DNA of 64,000 bases from Diphasiastrum complanatum (GCA_029204225.1 CM055115.1:10483855-10547854); one strand, 5' to 3'; shown: positions 9,144-19,669, counted from the first letter of the stretch. Notes: a model not told the origin generated them from the letters alone. Program-made: numbers and translations.

Positions 9144-10240
9144 TTAGGTGTAAGATGATGAGCCTTCCCTTTGATCACCTTGACCATCATAGGTGAGCCT
9201 CAATGGCTCGGTCCTTGCCCTTGTAGATCTTCTTGGAGTTCTTGGAGTTATTGCATATTGAGGTGGATCCTCAAGTTCTTCTTCACTTGGAAGCTCCTCC
9301 TCCATCCTAGCATGATCCATGGCATCAAGATGATTAGTAGCATTATCATCCAAATCACAAGCATGTCCTCATAAAAAATAACATCCCTACTCACTATCAC
9401 CTTGCTAGTGATGGGATTGAAGACTCTATATCCTTTGCTATTCTCACCATATCCTACAAAGATGGAGGTTGCATCATCCTTCTTCCTTGTATCCAAGGAT
9501 TGGTGTACATAGAAAGTGGATCCAAAAACTTTGAGATCCTTGAGATTGGGCTTCTCTCCAAATAGAGCTTCAACTGGCGTGATTCCTCCAATGGCTAGGT
9601 TAGGCAATCTATTTCACAAATAATTAGCACAAGCTATTGCCTCACCCCAAAACGGTCTGGATAGAGAAGCATCTAGCCTTAAGGCCTTAGCACACTTTCA
9701 AAGAGATCTATTTCTTCTCTCACTCACTCCATTTTGTTGAGGGGTGTATGGACATGACAACTCCCTCTTTATGCCATTAGAACTACAAAAGTCAGTCAAC
9801 TTATTGTAGATATATTCACCTCCATTATCACTCCTTAAAACCTTAATCTTGGTACTAAGTTGATATTCTACCGAAGTATTGAACTTTACAAAAGAATCAA
9901 ACACCATAGATTTGCTAGACAAGAGGTACATCCAACAATATCTAGAATAGTCATCAATGAGGATTACATAATACTTGGCACCACCATTAGGCTCATGTGA
10001 AAAGCTATGAACATCCGAATGGATGACTTAAAGAGGAGAGCTTGATCTTGATGTAGATCTTGAGAAGGGTAGTTTATGAGCCTTTTAGAGGCTACATGCT
10101 TCACATATCTTCCCACACTTTGACATATGCTTGGGGAGGCCGAGTGCAAGCTCCTTTGCACACATGTTTCCATGGCTTTGAAGTTGGGGTGGTGCATAGT
10201 TCCACCTTGCAAATTCAATGTATAAATTTTTAACAAAATA
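9144..10240 (-). pseudogene. Ty1/copia integrase fragment
   Basis: Read on the minus strand from 10240 downward, this is a copia pol slice. A broken gag-pre-integrase region is followed by the integrase core at 9931-9698 ('VLRSDNGGEY', 'CPYTPQQNGVSERRNR') and the integrase C-terminus at 9607-9360 ('SIFVGYGENSKGYRVFN', 'SRDVIFYED'). The linker 'RRSTRARTEP' ends at about 9200. The second catalytic Asp (SDNGGEY) is kept. Stops occur near 9694 and 9610, and a frameshift occurs near 9995. No LTR, PBS or RT is attached: it is truncated on both sides and abuts the poly-C block at its 3' end. Confidence 0.85.
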
Positions 10241-10610
10241 ATATCTACAGCAGAAGATTAATGCATGCTATGAATCAATGCGTTCCACATTAAGCAAGAA
10301 TGAGTGATCTTCAGACACCAAAGCAATAAAGAATGCATAGCATTTCTCATCAAAATGATACATATATATATACTGCTTGGCTCATATGTGGCCTACACCC
10401 AAACAGTGCTTCACGGCAGCCATGGTGTATCAATCACAACGGAAACAATTTTATGAATTGGAAATTTTATTGCCATCATAACCTTTACTTGTCTTTGCTC
10501 ATCAATCACATCCTCAAAAGTAGAAAATGGTCACTCTATGAGATGTCATATGTTGGGTGCATTCTATCAACTAACCATCATGTTTCTAATCCAAAGAAGC
10601 TAGAAAGAGT
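10241..10610. other. Intergenic, nothing recognised
   Basis: No protein similarity seen. The 110-codon frame at 10333-10665 is composition-driven and ends by running out of frame into the gypsy fragment. Confidence 0.5.
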
Positions 10611-10612
10611 CC

Positions 10613-12012
10613 AGCCATCGCCGGTATATTTATGCATATGCAGAAAGGACTTACATTCTATATGAAGTTCTGAAGAAGGGGGTAGTATACAAAAACACTA
10701 TTCGGTGGTATAAGGCATTCCAAGATTTAATAGACAACTTGGTAAATGCCCCAATTTTGCGGCCACCAGATTGGAGCAAGTCGTTTCATGTTCATGCAGA
10801 TGCATCTCAAACGACGGTGGGTTTTGTTTTAGCGCAACCGGGGGAAGAAAAAGGGTATGGTCACCCGGTTTCTTATGCAAGTAAGATGCTCAAACCTGCA
10901 AAAAAGAACTATTCAACTACGGAGAGAGAGGCACTAAGTTTGATTTTTGCTCTTCGCAAGTTTCGACATTTTCAGTTGGATAATAGATTCGTTGTCTACA
11001 TGGATCATCAGCCTTTACTATATTTAGTTCATAAACTAGCAATTGCTAGTAGGATTGCAAGATATTCTATTCCAGGAGTTTGAATTTGATATTCGGATCC
11101 GACCAGGCAGAGTACATACGATCGCAGATCAATTGTCTCGCATTGAGATGAGGAATACTGAGGCAAGCATTGATGAAATGCTAGATGCTCAGTTGTTTAG
11201 CTCGGAGACATTATATGAGTCCTAGTATAGTGACTTATATAATTTTTTAATGCATGGAACATTTCCGGGACATTTTAAGCGTTCATGATCAAGTGTTAAG
11301 ACGATGTGTCCAGTTGCAAGATATACGGGCTATTATTGATGAAGCTCATTCAAGGTCCATGGGTGGACGTTTCCCCACCAAAATAATTGTGCATAAGATT
11401 TTGCAGGCAGGGCCAAGGCTGTGGAAAGATACTATGGCATTCTATCATAGTTGCGATGTTTGTCAATGACAAGGGCGGTCGGTTCGCAGATGGATTATCC
11501 ATTGGTACCACTACATCCAATAGAGCCATTTCAACGATGGGGATTAGATTTTAGTGGTAAAATTAACACAACTTTGGCAAATGGGCACAAATATATTGAC
11601 GTAGCAACTGATTACACTACGAAGTGGGCAGAAGCGAAAGCCTTGCTGAACAATACCGCAAAATCGACTGCCAAATTCATATTTAATAATATTTTAGCTC
11701 AATTTGGATGTCCATTAGAAATTGTGTCTGATAGAGGTCCACATTTTGTGAATAATAAAGGAGATTGGCATATTTCTTCCGAATTAATCCCAAGATGTCA
11801 ACTTCTTATTATCCGCATGGTAATGGACAAGCCGAGGCTACCAATAAAACTTTGAAGGCTATTATAGAAAAACAAGTGTTGAAAAAGGAGGTTCATGGCA
11901 TGAATTTCTACAACCAGCGTTATGGGGTGTACTGCACAGCCTATAAGATTTCTATTGGATACACACCATTCCAATTGGTTTATGGCACAGATGCTATTAT
12001 GCCATATGAGTT
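10613..12012 (+). mobile_element. Ty3/gypsy fragment G1a (RNase H to integrase)
   Basis: A slice of gypsy pol whose domains match, in the same order, the larger fragment at 16840-19545. Homology starts at 'gtatatttatgcatatgc' (10622; partner 17706) and ends near 12012, where the two copies diverge. The parts are the end of RT, RNase H at 10735-11080, integrase zinc-binding region at 11254-11469 and integrase core at 11480-12012. Both ends are truncated and no LTR is visible. Confidence 0.85.
10735..11220 (+). pseudogene. gypsy RNase H
   Basis: 'FHVHADASQTTVG' carries the first RNase H Asp, and 'NYSTTEREALSLIFALRKFRHF' carries the Glu and the characteristic helix. 'YMDHQPLLYL' is the third conserved block. 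The frame is open to 11083. A frameshift then moves to the next frame, where 'RIRPGRVHTIADQLSRIE' (about 11097-11150) is the usual end of RNase H. It is nearly intact compared with the rest of the element. Confidence 0.8.
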
Positions 12013-12028
12013 CACGATTAAAGTTTGA
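11254..12028 (+). pseudogene. gypsy integrase
   Basis: The zinc-binding segment runs 11254-11469 (CDVC at the end, then a TGA). The core follows in the next frame: 'PFQRWGLDFSGKI' (first Asp), then 'CPLEIVSDRGPHFVN' (second Asp) near 11708. A frameshift at about 11765 moves to a third frame, where 'YYPHGNGQAEATNKTLK' (catalytic Glu) lies near 11808-11860. Homology to the sister copy stops at about 12012, before the C-terminal domain. Confidence 0.8.
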
Positions 12029-12813
12029 ATAAATCAAACTTGTCTTCAATCGGGATTGTATCTGATCTATGTACTAATAGAACAATATTAGTTTTGATTG
12101 AATACGCGTGCAGAAATTATGTGCGGAAAGTAAGAGACAACTTAAGACAATTTTAGACAGTTAGAAATTGTTGATCAAAAACGAATTTATAATTCTGAAT
12201 CTGATTCAATATACATCTCTTGTTGTCTTATCTCGTTGTTGTGTCTCTGATTGAATGAGTTGGTTACAACGAGTAGTGCACATGTATTTATATTGCTACA
12301 GGACAGGTCTTTTGGCCTTTCAATTTTGTAACAGTAGATCTAACCATTTATGATGGTTGATATTCAAATAGACACTTTGTTTTTAAGGTCGAATAATTTC
12401 TATTCGCAAATATTTCGTGACACTCTGTCTCTTCTACTCAGCTTTGTGTTTCGCAAATTATTCGCGACAATTGTCTCGTCGTGACATTTTCATGTTTCGC
12501 GAATTGTTCGCGACAGATGACAGTTTCGGAGCTTGAAGTAGAATCGAGAACATTTCACGAATTTTTGTGACAATTTCACGACATCTGAGGTTTGAACAGG
12601 AAACAGAATATTTTCGAGACAAGATTCTGTTTGCAAATCTTTCTAGTTGACTGCAAGACAAAGTTCGCGAATCGTTCGAGGTTGATTACGAATAAAAATG
12701 TTTTGACTTCGCGTTTGTTTCTTATCCTTTGTCAAGTAAACTGCGCGCTTTGTTAGTAGAATCAAGATCTGTTCGATTAGTTGTTCTACAGATAGTCAAC
12801 TTGTTACAGAGAT
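12013..12813. repeat. Unassigned region with repeated TTCGCGAA-type palindromes
   Basis: There is no coding frame. Between about 12404 and 12690 the words 'ttcgcaaatatttcgtgaca', 'tttcgcaaattattcgcga', 'tttcgcgaattgttcgcga', 'cacgaatttttgtgaca' and 'gttcgcgaatcgttcga' recur. Each is a diverged copy of an imperfect palindrome. The region could be the LTR or leader of the element to which the ORF at 12814 belongs. Confidence 0.5.
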
Positions 12814-13077
12814 ATGGCTGAGAACAGAGTACAAAGAAGGCCACAACGATGTCAGGAGGATGTTCCAACGGTCGAGACAGAACATGGGATACCCTTGAAT
12901 TTTCAAGTGCTTTTACAGCTAAGGCAACAGCGAATAACTAAAATGGCGAGGCAGATGCTGGCAGACCAACAATTGCAACATCAATCGATGACAACACAAT
13001 CAGTGGCAAGCCAACAGGTGGAGAGGCAGTTGGACAAAGTCAACAGGTGGAGAGGCAGCTGGACAAAAATCAGTTAG
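12814..13077 (+). CDS. Small Gln/Arg-rich ORF, unknown
   Basis: An 87-codon frame from ATG, rich in Gln and Arg ('QLRQQRITKMARQMLADQQ'), ending in a short internal duplication ('QVERQLDKVNRWRGSWTK'). It resembles the low-complexity N-terminal part of a gag or a regulatory accessory ORF, but I cannot name it. It follows the palindrome-rich leader-like sequence by about 100 bp. Confidence 0.35.
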   Translation: MAENRVQRRPQRCQEDVPTVETEHGIPLNFQVLLQLRQQRITKMARQMLADQQLQHQSMTTQSVASQQVERQLDKVNRWRGSWTKIS

Positions 13078-13097
13078 GAGGATTTGAGTGCTGGAAC

Positions 13098-13205
13098 ATG
13101 GGTTCTTGGATTATTGGCGTGCCTATTTTGTTTTGGATATGTATAGGCATACTTGTCTTGCATAGGCTGCTGACTATAATGAGCAGATGGAAGATCAAAA
13201 TGTGA
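13098..13205 (+). CDS. 35-residue putative single-pass membrane peptide
   Basis: ATG at 13098 opens a 35-residue frame whose residues 4-21 are strongly hydrophobic ('WIIGVPILFWICIGILVL'). A basic tail follows ('HRLLTIMSRWKIKM'), giving one predicted membrane span. It begins 20 bp after the 12814 ORF stops. It could be the remnant of an envelope-like or accessory frame, or chance. Nothing else supports expression. Confidence 0.25.
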   Translation: MGSWIIGVPILFWICIGILVLHRLLTIMSRWKIKM

Positions 13206-13871
13206 AGTAATCAATAAGTATTGGGCTATGGAAAATTTTGTACATCAATTTCGATTATAGTGAAATATGAGAAAATGGTGTACACTTGATTAACTATGGA
13301 GTGTGTAGGCATATATACATTTGAATTGCTTTATAAAATGAGTAATCGTTAAGAATTATATGAATTAATTTTCTAGGAAGTGCGGAAGTGCACTAAATAT
13401 TGTTACATGTGGACGTAATACAAAATATTGTTCATACCAGTTCTTCAAGTGATTTTGGTTAGGATTGTATGATAATTTTTATAACGGGTACTTGGAAAAT
13501 GCTATGTATACCCGATTTCATTATAGTTTAGCAACTAGATTAACCATAGCGCATAAGTTGCAATTATATTATGGGTTGTGTGCATATTTTGCCGTGTTAC
13601 AATGACATTGTTATAGTCCCTTCAGTTCGGAACAGATATGATGGTGAACGGCTGACTGATTACATCCATACAAAGTGATGAGTCCAGTCAGAGTAGTACA
13701 AATTTTGGCAGGAGTCGGATTTGAAGGCATAGGCAGTATTGGCATGGGCGGTTTTACACGGCAAAATGAAGGTAAACAATTCTGAAATCTTAACATGAAG
13801 CTCTATGTTTTCTGTGGTGGAATATTTTTATGAAACTAAGCAAAGTTTCAAGGCACACAATGATGTACATA
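13206..13871. other. Intergenic, nothing recognised
   Basis: AT-rich sequence without a supported frame. It ends where homology with copy B (31152) begins. Confidence 0.55.
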
Positions 13872-14082
13872 GTAGTACCATTCAAAGACATGCCAAGTTT
13901 AAACCTTGGCTGGTCGGATAATGTCGGAATTTTGACACCTTATACACAGTGATAGTGAAATATGTGGATGATTCATATCCACTATTATGGAGGATATATT
14001 GTCGTTGGGAGGAGGATTTTCAGCAGCGAGTACAACAGACCAAAGGTTGCATCACTGAAAGAAAGGCCAACAAGGGAACCCA

Positions 14083-14490
14083 ATGAACCGTAACATACAA
14101 ACCTTAGAGTTTCACCATTTTATAGCGATTGTGACGAATCAAATGCAGGAGCTGTTCTTGAATAAAACCTACACACCAATCACCATTGAATGGCTAAACA
14201 AACTAATGTTGACAAAGCAAACACCACGATTGGTATCAGGCATCATAGATGATTATCAGAATCTCTTACTCAAGCCATTGCGGTATGGATTGACCACCCC
14301 CTCACCAAGACCAAGGGTTTGGACATCACCACCTATGATGGAGAGATACAAACCAATTACGATTGATGCACAGGGCAGAGGTGAATCCGTGACTCATTGT
14401 TCAAGAATGCATACATCAAGTGAAAGTGAGAGTGAACACAATAGCAAAGACGTCAAAAAGAGAAAGCGACAGAAGAAAGCTGGGAGATGA
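14083..14490 (+). CDS. ORF-P, conserved in both long-repeat copies
   Basis: 135 codons, not recognised. The N-terminal half is ordinary ('NKLMLTKQTPRLVSGIIDD'), the middle is proline-rich ('TTPSPRPRVWTSPP') and the C-terminus is a Ser/Glu then Lys/Arg tail ('SSESESEHNSKDVKKRKR'), like a nuclear localisation signal. The sequence is kept from 'MLTKQTPRL' onward at 31490-31774 with few replacements, while the part upstream is broken by stops there. It sits just upstream of an LTR-like block, the position of accessory 3' ORFs in some plant gypsy elements. Confidence 0.5.
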   Translation: MNRNIQTLEFHHFIAIVTNQMQELFLNKTYTPITIEWLNKLMLTKQTPRLVSGIIDDYQNLLLKPLRYGLTTPSPRPRVWTSPPMMERYKPITIDAQGRGESVTHCSRMHTSSESESEHNSKDVKKRKRQKKAGR

Positions 14491-14507
14491 ACTCGGTTTT
14501 TCCCGCT

Positions 14508-15320
14508 GGGGAATATGTGTTAGGCCTTTTTGGCCATAACAATGGACATTGTAAATATGTGGTTGTTAATGTAAGTGTAGGATTGTTGGTTATGTAATTG
14601 AAGTTTTATTTACACAAAGATGTAATTATGTTGTAAGGTCTTGAAGTTAGGAGACATCATGGTAGGACATTTATGAAGTTAAAGTTGATAGGTTAGTTAA
14701 CGTTTAGTCATATCCGGGAGGAACCCGAATAGTTCGTAAGTGACCACAAGGTCATCAATTGTGGTTTCCATGCGGTCTCTATGCGAAGCTGAACTAACCA
14801 CTTGTGGTCATTACAAAGGGTTTCAATACTGGATTGCAGTATCCTCACAAAAGTATAAATAGGACATTTGGAGCCAGATTGGGGGCTTTTGGATTTTTGT
14901 TTAGGCAGTAGTATGTTCAAAAGACTAAGGGTGAGAGCCGAGTGTTTTAAATGTTCAGTACTCCAGATTTATATTGTACTACATGCAACAAGATGAATTT
15001 TCTTGCCTAAGACCTCTTATCAATGGCAATGTTGACTCTGTTTGCTATTCAGTTTGTAATTTTAGGTGTTTGGAAATGTTGACTATGTTTGCTAGTCAAT
15101 CTATGGAATGCAATTGAGCAGTGTTACTTCCTTGTGTATACATATTCTTGCGATGGTTAGCTTTGGGTTCTATAATAACAATGTTCTGTTAATTGGTTGT
15201 TCTGTACTATTGCAATGGACTAGAATATATGAATGCACTAATTAGCTTCAGGGGAGTTGTTCATAGTTTATTAAGGGTTTTGTTGCCATAATTTGCTTGT
15301 GACATTGCGACTTTATAATG
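14508..15320 (+). mobile_element. LTR-like block, copy A
   Basis: It begins about 15 bp after the ORF-P stop with 'tgtgttaggcctttttggcc' and contains a clear TATA box. The downstream 'caagatga..ttcttgcctaa' sequence is partly duplicated inside the block ('caatgttgactctgtttgc' and 'atgttgactatgtttgcta'). No second LTR or target-site duplication is found, so the right boundary near 15320 is estimated. Partner: about 31795-32610. Confidence 0.5.
14854..14860 (+). promoter_or_regulatory. TATA box of LTR-like block A
   Basis: 'TATAAAT' followed by AGG about 350 bp into the block. It is preserved in copy B at 32138-32144, which supports a promoter role. Confidence 0.55.
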
Positions 15321-15609
15321 CACCGTTCTGGAATAAACAAAAGAAATAACAACCTGGTCTCTAGAAGCTAGCAAGAATAGCAAATAGCAATATCTTGCCA
15401 TCCCTTTTTACAATGAAAAATTGATGTTGGAAACTGAAATCATTTTACCAAGAAATGCATTTTTCTTCAAAAGACAAACCTTGTACAAAACTTCTAAAAT
15501 AAATTGATATTCAGTAACAACTCATTTATTTGTCACTTGGCTCTTTTGTGATTACATCAATTTAATTTGAGCATTTTTGAATAATAATTTTGAGCATCTT
15601 TCATACCAG
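15321..15609. other. Non-coding part of long repeat A
   Basis: Shared with copy B (32640-32935), for example 'gaataaacaaaagaaataac' in both. No function seen. Confidence 0.6.
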
Positions 15610-16080
15610 ACATCGATATGTGGTATCGTTCTCAGGTATCATATATTGCCAATGATACGACAAGTTGATACCGCGTAATAATAAAAAAAGACTTTCTGTA
15701 ATAATAGAGTCATTTGTAGATGACACGACAAATCGATACCAAGTATTTGCCGTATCAAATTGAAAAATGATATGAGAGATCGATACCGAGAAATCAATAT
15801 TGGATATCGATCTGCCATATCAAATTGACAAATGATATGAGAGATCCATACCGGGCATCACTTTCTCATATCATTTTTCAATTTGATAAGGCGGATCAAT
15901 TTCGCATATCAAACTGACAAGTGATACTAGAGATCGATACTTGGTATTGATATCTAGTATCATTTGTAAATTTGATACTATAGATCGATACCCGATATCG
16001 ATTTTCCGTATCATTTGTCAGCTTGATATGGCAAATCAATACCAGGTATCGATCTGTAGTATCAAAATGACAAATTTTAG
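15610..16080. repeat. Array of alternating palindromes (TATCGATACC family), copy A
   Basis: Units of about 50 bp alternate two inverted motifs. One is 'TATCAAATTGACAAATGATA', whose ends are complementary; the other is an 'ATCGATACC..GGTATCGAT' core. Neighbouring units often appear as reverse complements of each other, so the array can fold into extended hairpins or cruciforms. Nine or so units are visible between 'cagacatcgatatgtgg' and 'gtatcaaaatgacaaat'. Unit sequences differ by 10-25 percent. Confidence 0.85.
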
Positions 16081-16237
16081 TGACAAACTAAAGAAAAAAT
16101 ATTGTTTTTAAGATGCACATTTTGACAATTTTTTGTCTACTTTCTCTTTATTTTTAGCAAAATTGGTTCGCATGCATATTCTATATTGCAAATAGCCGAC
16201 TTAAAAGAGAGTTTTATGACTATTTGGTAACTTTCTC

Positions 16238-16690
16238 ATGTTTATCCTTATTGTAATAGCAAACTCACACAAAAGATCAAATCTAAAGTCTAGGAGAGAT
16301 TTGTTACTCCTAAGGCGACACATAAGAAGCGGAGGACTGGTCATCCCGGAGGTGAGGGTGACTCACCCGCAAAAGTCTCAACTGTTTGTGATAATCCACA
16401 GCCAAAAAAAAATTGTTGTAGTGAAATTTTCTGAAAAGATCAGTTATCATTCATACGAGGCATATCAGTGGGCTATCATCACAAAAGGTGATAAACTATG
16501 CTTGGTCATGTCTAGAAATAAAGGTATAGCTCCATTTAGTGAACCAAAAATGCTTGGTCAAATATGTGATAATTACTATGATGAAGATGATGATTCCAAG
16601 ATATTGTTCAAGGCTGAGAACAAGGGCTCATTCAAGGAGGTTTGCTTTTTCGAAAGCAATTGCAGTGTCGAGAATTGCCTCCCTATATAA
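16238..16690 (+). CDS. Unknown protein, 150 codons (YYDE/ENKG family), copy A
   Basis: It is not a recognised family. The frame runs from ATG 16238; the true exon may start at 16260, because 'attgtaatag' before 'CAAACTCAC' resembles an acceptor site. Conserved words are 'SRRDLLLLRRHIRSGGL', 'ISYHSYEAYQWAIITKGD', 'PKMLGQICDNYYDEDDDS' and 'AENKGSFKEVCFFES'. The second half matches the broken copy at 33915-34360 nearly throughout and the 7349 ORF over about 50 residues. It has no membrane segment or signal peptide. It lies between the palindrome array and gypsy RT, so it has been picked up by, or is part of, the long repeat. Confidence 0.5.
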   Translation: MFILIVIANSHKRSNLKSRRDLLLLRRHIRSGGLVIPEVRVTHPQKSQLFVIIHSQKKIVVVKFSEKISYHSYEAYQWAIITKGDKLCLVMSRNKGIAPFSEPKMLGQICDNYYDEDDDSKILFKAENKGSFKEVCFFESNCSVENCLPI

Positions 16691-16919
16691 CGATCGCCAT
16701 GTGAAGATCTTCAAGAATCCTGTCACATGCAAACCAACATGACACATGTGGAGCGTAAACCACCCAACCAACATGAAGAAGCCAGTCAATACCCTAACCA
16801 CTTCACCCCCCAAGCCACAGTTACTGAATACAAGAGAGGAGAGGAAACTGACAAACTTGCGCGGTTGCATCCTACTCAGATTTCTAGGGAAGAACTGATA
16901 AAGATTAATCTACGATAAA

Positions 16920-17640
16920 CTATGAGGCATATCAAAGGAAAGCTATCAGCACACCATTGATGTCACCATCGATGCACAACCTGTACTCCATCAACGATAT
17001 AGGATGAATCCAAAACATGTAGAACGAGTTAGAGCTGAAATTGAGAAACTTGTAAAAGTTGGTTTTATATACACTATTCACTACATGTCATGGGTGAGTC
17101 CTTTTGTGATTGTTCCAAAGAAAAACAGTAATTTACGAGTTTGTTTAGATTACCGTAAGCTCAATTCGTTTACGATAAAGAATCATTTTCCATTGTCGTT
17201 AACAGAGCAAATATTGGATGAGGTCATGGGACATAAGCTATATAGTTTTCTTGTGGATGTAGTGGATATAACCAAATACAGATTGCTAAGAAAGACAGGG
17301 AGAAAACAACGTTTATTACGGAATGGGGTGCATATGCCTACAAGGTAATGCCATTCGGGATGAAGTATTAGCCAAGAGCCTTTCAAAAAGTGATGACAAA
17401 GGCATTTTATGACTATCTAGATAGATTTTTGATATTTTTCCTGGATGATTTTTGTTTGTACGGTGATGTGGATGATCATCTAGCATACTTGGAGAAGTGT
17501 TTTCAGAGATGCTATGAATTTGGCATTTGTTTGAATCCAGATAAATGCACTTTTTGTGTGCGACGCATAGTGCTCCTAGGATAGATCATCTCAAAAGAAG
17601 GTCTGTCAATTGATCCGGCAAAAATAGAGGTCATCAAGAA
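16920..17640 (+). pseudogene. gypsy reverse transcriptase
   Basis: The frame opens as 'MNPKHVERVRAEIEKLVKVG', then 'WVSPFVIVPKKN' and 'LRVCLDYRKLN'. 'SFLVDVVDITKYR' is the position of the first catalytic Asp (usually F-x-D-x-x-SGY), with the SGY changed. The catalytic pair reads 'FLDDF' near 17440. A frameshift near 17330 and stops at about 17346 and 17580 separate the pieces. It is inactive. Confidence 0.85.
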
Positions 17641-18110
17641 CATGCGGGTTCCAAAGACAGCGAAAGAGATGCAGACTTTCTTAGGCATGACGAGCAACCA
17701 TTGCCGATATATTTATGCATATGCGGAAAGGACTTACATTCTATATGAAGTTCTAAAGATGGGAGTATTATACAAAATCACTATTCGGTGGTATAAGGCA
17801 TTTCGGGATTTAATCGATACCTTGGTGAATGCCCCAATTTTGCGGCCACCAGATTGGAGCAAGTCATTTCATGTTCATGCAGATGCATCTCAAACGGTGG
17901 TGGGCTGTGTGATCACCCAGTCTGTTATGCAAGTAAGATGATCACACCTCTGGAAAAGAACTATTCAACTACGGGGAGAGAGGCGCTAAGTTTGATTTTT
18001 GCTCTTCGCAAGTTTCCACATTTTCAGTTGGATAATAGATTTGTCATCTACATGGATCATTAACCTTTACTATATTTTCATAAACTAGCAATTGTTGGTA
18101 GGATTGCAAG
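17641..18110 (+). pseudogene. gypsy RT end and RNase H
   Basis: 'TAKEMQTFLGMTSNHCRYI' is the usual RT-RNase H connection. RNase H blocks are 'FHVHADASQTVVGCV' and, in the next frame, 'NYSTTGREALSLIFALRKF' (the TER motif is now TGR). A TAA replaces the Gln of the YMDHQP block at 18061. Downstream, 18110-18400 keeps the end of RNase H in broken form. Confidence 0.8.
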
Positions 18111-18399
18111 ATGGATGATTCTATTTCAGAAGTTTGAATTTGATATTCGGATCTGACCAGACAGAGTACATACGAGTGTAGATCAATTGTCTCACATTGA
18201 GACGAGGGATACCGAGGAGGGCACTGATGAAATGCCAAATGCTTAGTTGTTTAGCTCGGAGACATTATATGAGTCCTGGTATGGTGATTTATATGATTTT
18301 TTAATGCATGGAACATTTCTGGGACATTCTAAGAAATCTCAACGGTGCCAATTGATTTGGTGATCCCGTGACTTTCAAGTAATTGAAGGTCAGCTATAT

Positions 18400-19341
18400 A
18401 AACACGGTCATGATCAAGTGTTAAGACGATGTGTCCAGTTGCAAGATATACAGGCTATTATTGATGAAGCTCATTCGGGGTTTCCGGGTGGACACTTCCC
18501 CACCGAAATAACCATGTGTAAGATTTTGCAGGCAGGGCCAAGGCTGTGGAAAGATACTACGACATTCTATCATAGTCGCGATGTTTGTCGACGACAAGGG
18601 CGGCCAGTTCCCATGATGGATTATCCATTGGTACCACTACAGCCAATAGAGTCGTTCCAGCGATAGGGGTTGGATTTTATTGGTAAAATTAACCCGGGTT
18701 TGGCAAATGGGCACAAATATAGTGAGTAGCAATTGATTACCCTACGAAGTGGGCAGAAGCGAAAGCCTTGCAGGACCATACCGCAAAATCCACTGCCAAA
18801 TTCATATTTAATAATATTTTAACTCAATTTGGATGTCCATTAGAAATTGTGTCTGATAGAGGTCCACATTTTGTGAATAATAAAGGAGATTGGCATATTT
18901 CTTCCGAATTAATCCCAAGATGTCAACTTCTTATTATCCGCATGGTAATGGACAAGCCGAGGCTACCAATAAAACTTTGAAGGCTATTATAGAAAAACAA
19001 GTGTTGAAAAAGGAGGTTCATGGCATGAATTTCTACAACCAGCATTATGGGTGTATCGCACAGCCTATAAGATTTCTATCGGATACACACCATTACAATT
19101 GGTTTATGGCACGTATGCTATTATGTCGTACAAGTCCATCTTGCCAACTCTCCGCATTCAAGGTGCATATAATCTGGGCAACAATGAAGTATTGCGTGAG
19201 CGGTTAATTCCATTGGAAAAACCAGAGGAACATCAAGGCTATGGTTACTGGCAGAATCGGCAGACCAAAAAACAACAAGCTCGATGGTATGACAAGCACA
19301 TCCATGAGCGAGAACTAAAGAAAAGAGATTTGGTACTGTAG
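18400..19341 (+). pseudogene. gypsy integrase with C-terminal domain
   Basis: The zinc-binding part (18418-18600, ending 'HSRDVCRRQGRP') and the start of the core are open to a TAG at 18664. The middle is frameshifted. 'HFVNNKGDW' and 'YYPHGNGQAEATNKT' are readable near 18868-18975. 'YRTAYKISIGYTP' begins at about 19055, and the C-terminal domain with 'RLIPLEKPEEHQGYGYWQN' is open to 19341. Confidence 0.8.
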
Positions 19342-19660
19342 TACCCGGGGTGTATTACAAATACTCTGAAATCCAAGGATCAACATTGGGAGGGGTCGGT
19401 ACCACACAAGATTCTAGACATATTTGGTAATAATGTGTTGATTTCTTGGAAGAACCCACCGTGGGTGCCGTTTATTGTAAACAATAGCAAGATAAAGGTT
19501 TATCACCCTCATGAAAAAAAGGGGAATATCAATAGAGGGGTAATATATTCCTTATTCGACATTATGAAGGTAGGCATTACATTCAACCAACGTCAGTTGG
19601 GAGAATTGTGGAGAAAGCCTGGATGACGATTTCGTACGGAGACGCATGTGAAAGCAAAAC
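19342..19660 (+). other. Tail of the gypsy pol and untranslated sequence
   Basis: In frame after the TAG at 19339, coding similarity continues ('KILDIFGNNVLISWKNPP', about 19410-19460), then fades near 19545. The rest is unassigned. Confidence 0.5.
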
Positions 19661-19669
19661 ACGTGGAAA

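Larger units (their letters stand above)
13872..16855 (+). repeat. Long dispersed repeat, copy A
   Basis: About 3 kb matches 31152-34500 in order and orientation. It begins near 'gtaccattcaaagaca' and runs through ORF-P (14083), an LTR-like block with TATA box, the palindrome array and the YYDE/ENKG ORF (16238). It stops where gypsy RT sequence begins at about 16850. Copy B lacks the following gypsy sequence. Because unrelated modules travel together in both copies, this is a defined repeat unit or part of a large non-autonomous LTR element. Confidence 0.8.
16840..19545 (+). mobile_element. Ty3/gypsy fragment G1b (RT to integrase C-terminus)
   Basis: RT, RNase H, integrase and C-terminal tail are in canonical gypsy order. 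Gag and protease are missing on the left, where the element meets long repeat A. The right end is a tail ending near 19545 without a visible LTR. It is the longer sister of G1a (10613-12012). Stops and frameshifts occur in every domain. Confidence 0.88.

Noticed and set aside
9133-9150. Telomere array
   Set aside because: Only two TTTAGGG units; too short to be a functional or interstitial telomere tract, mentioned only as part of the GC-rich block.
8794-9196. Proline-rich ORFs on the plus strand and a Gly-rich ORF on the minus strand
   Set aside because: They are by-products of poly-C runs and GC-rich composition; no domain and overlapping in several frames.
15610-16080. CRISPR-like array
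   Set aside because: Regular spacing exists, but there are no unique spacers, the units are palindromic and diverged, and the DNA is plant nuclear with no cas genes.
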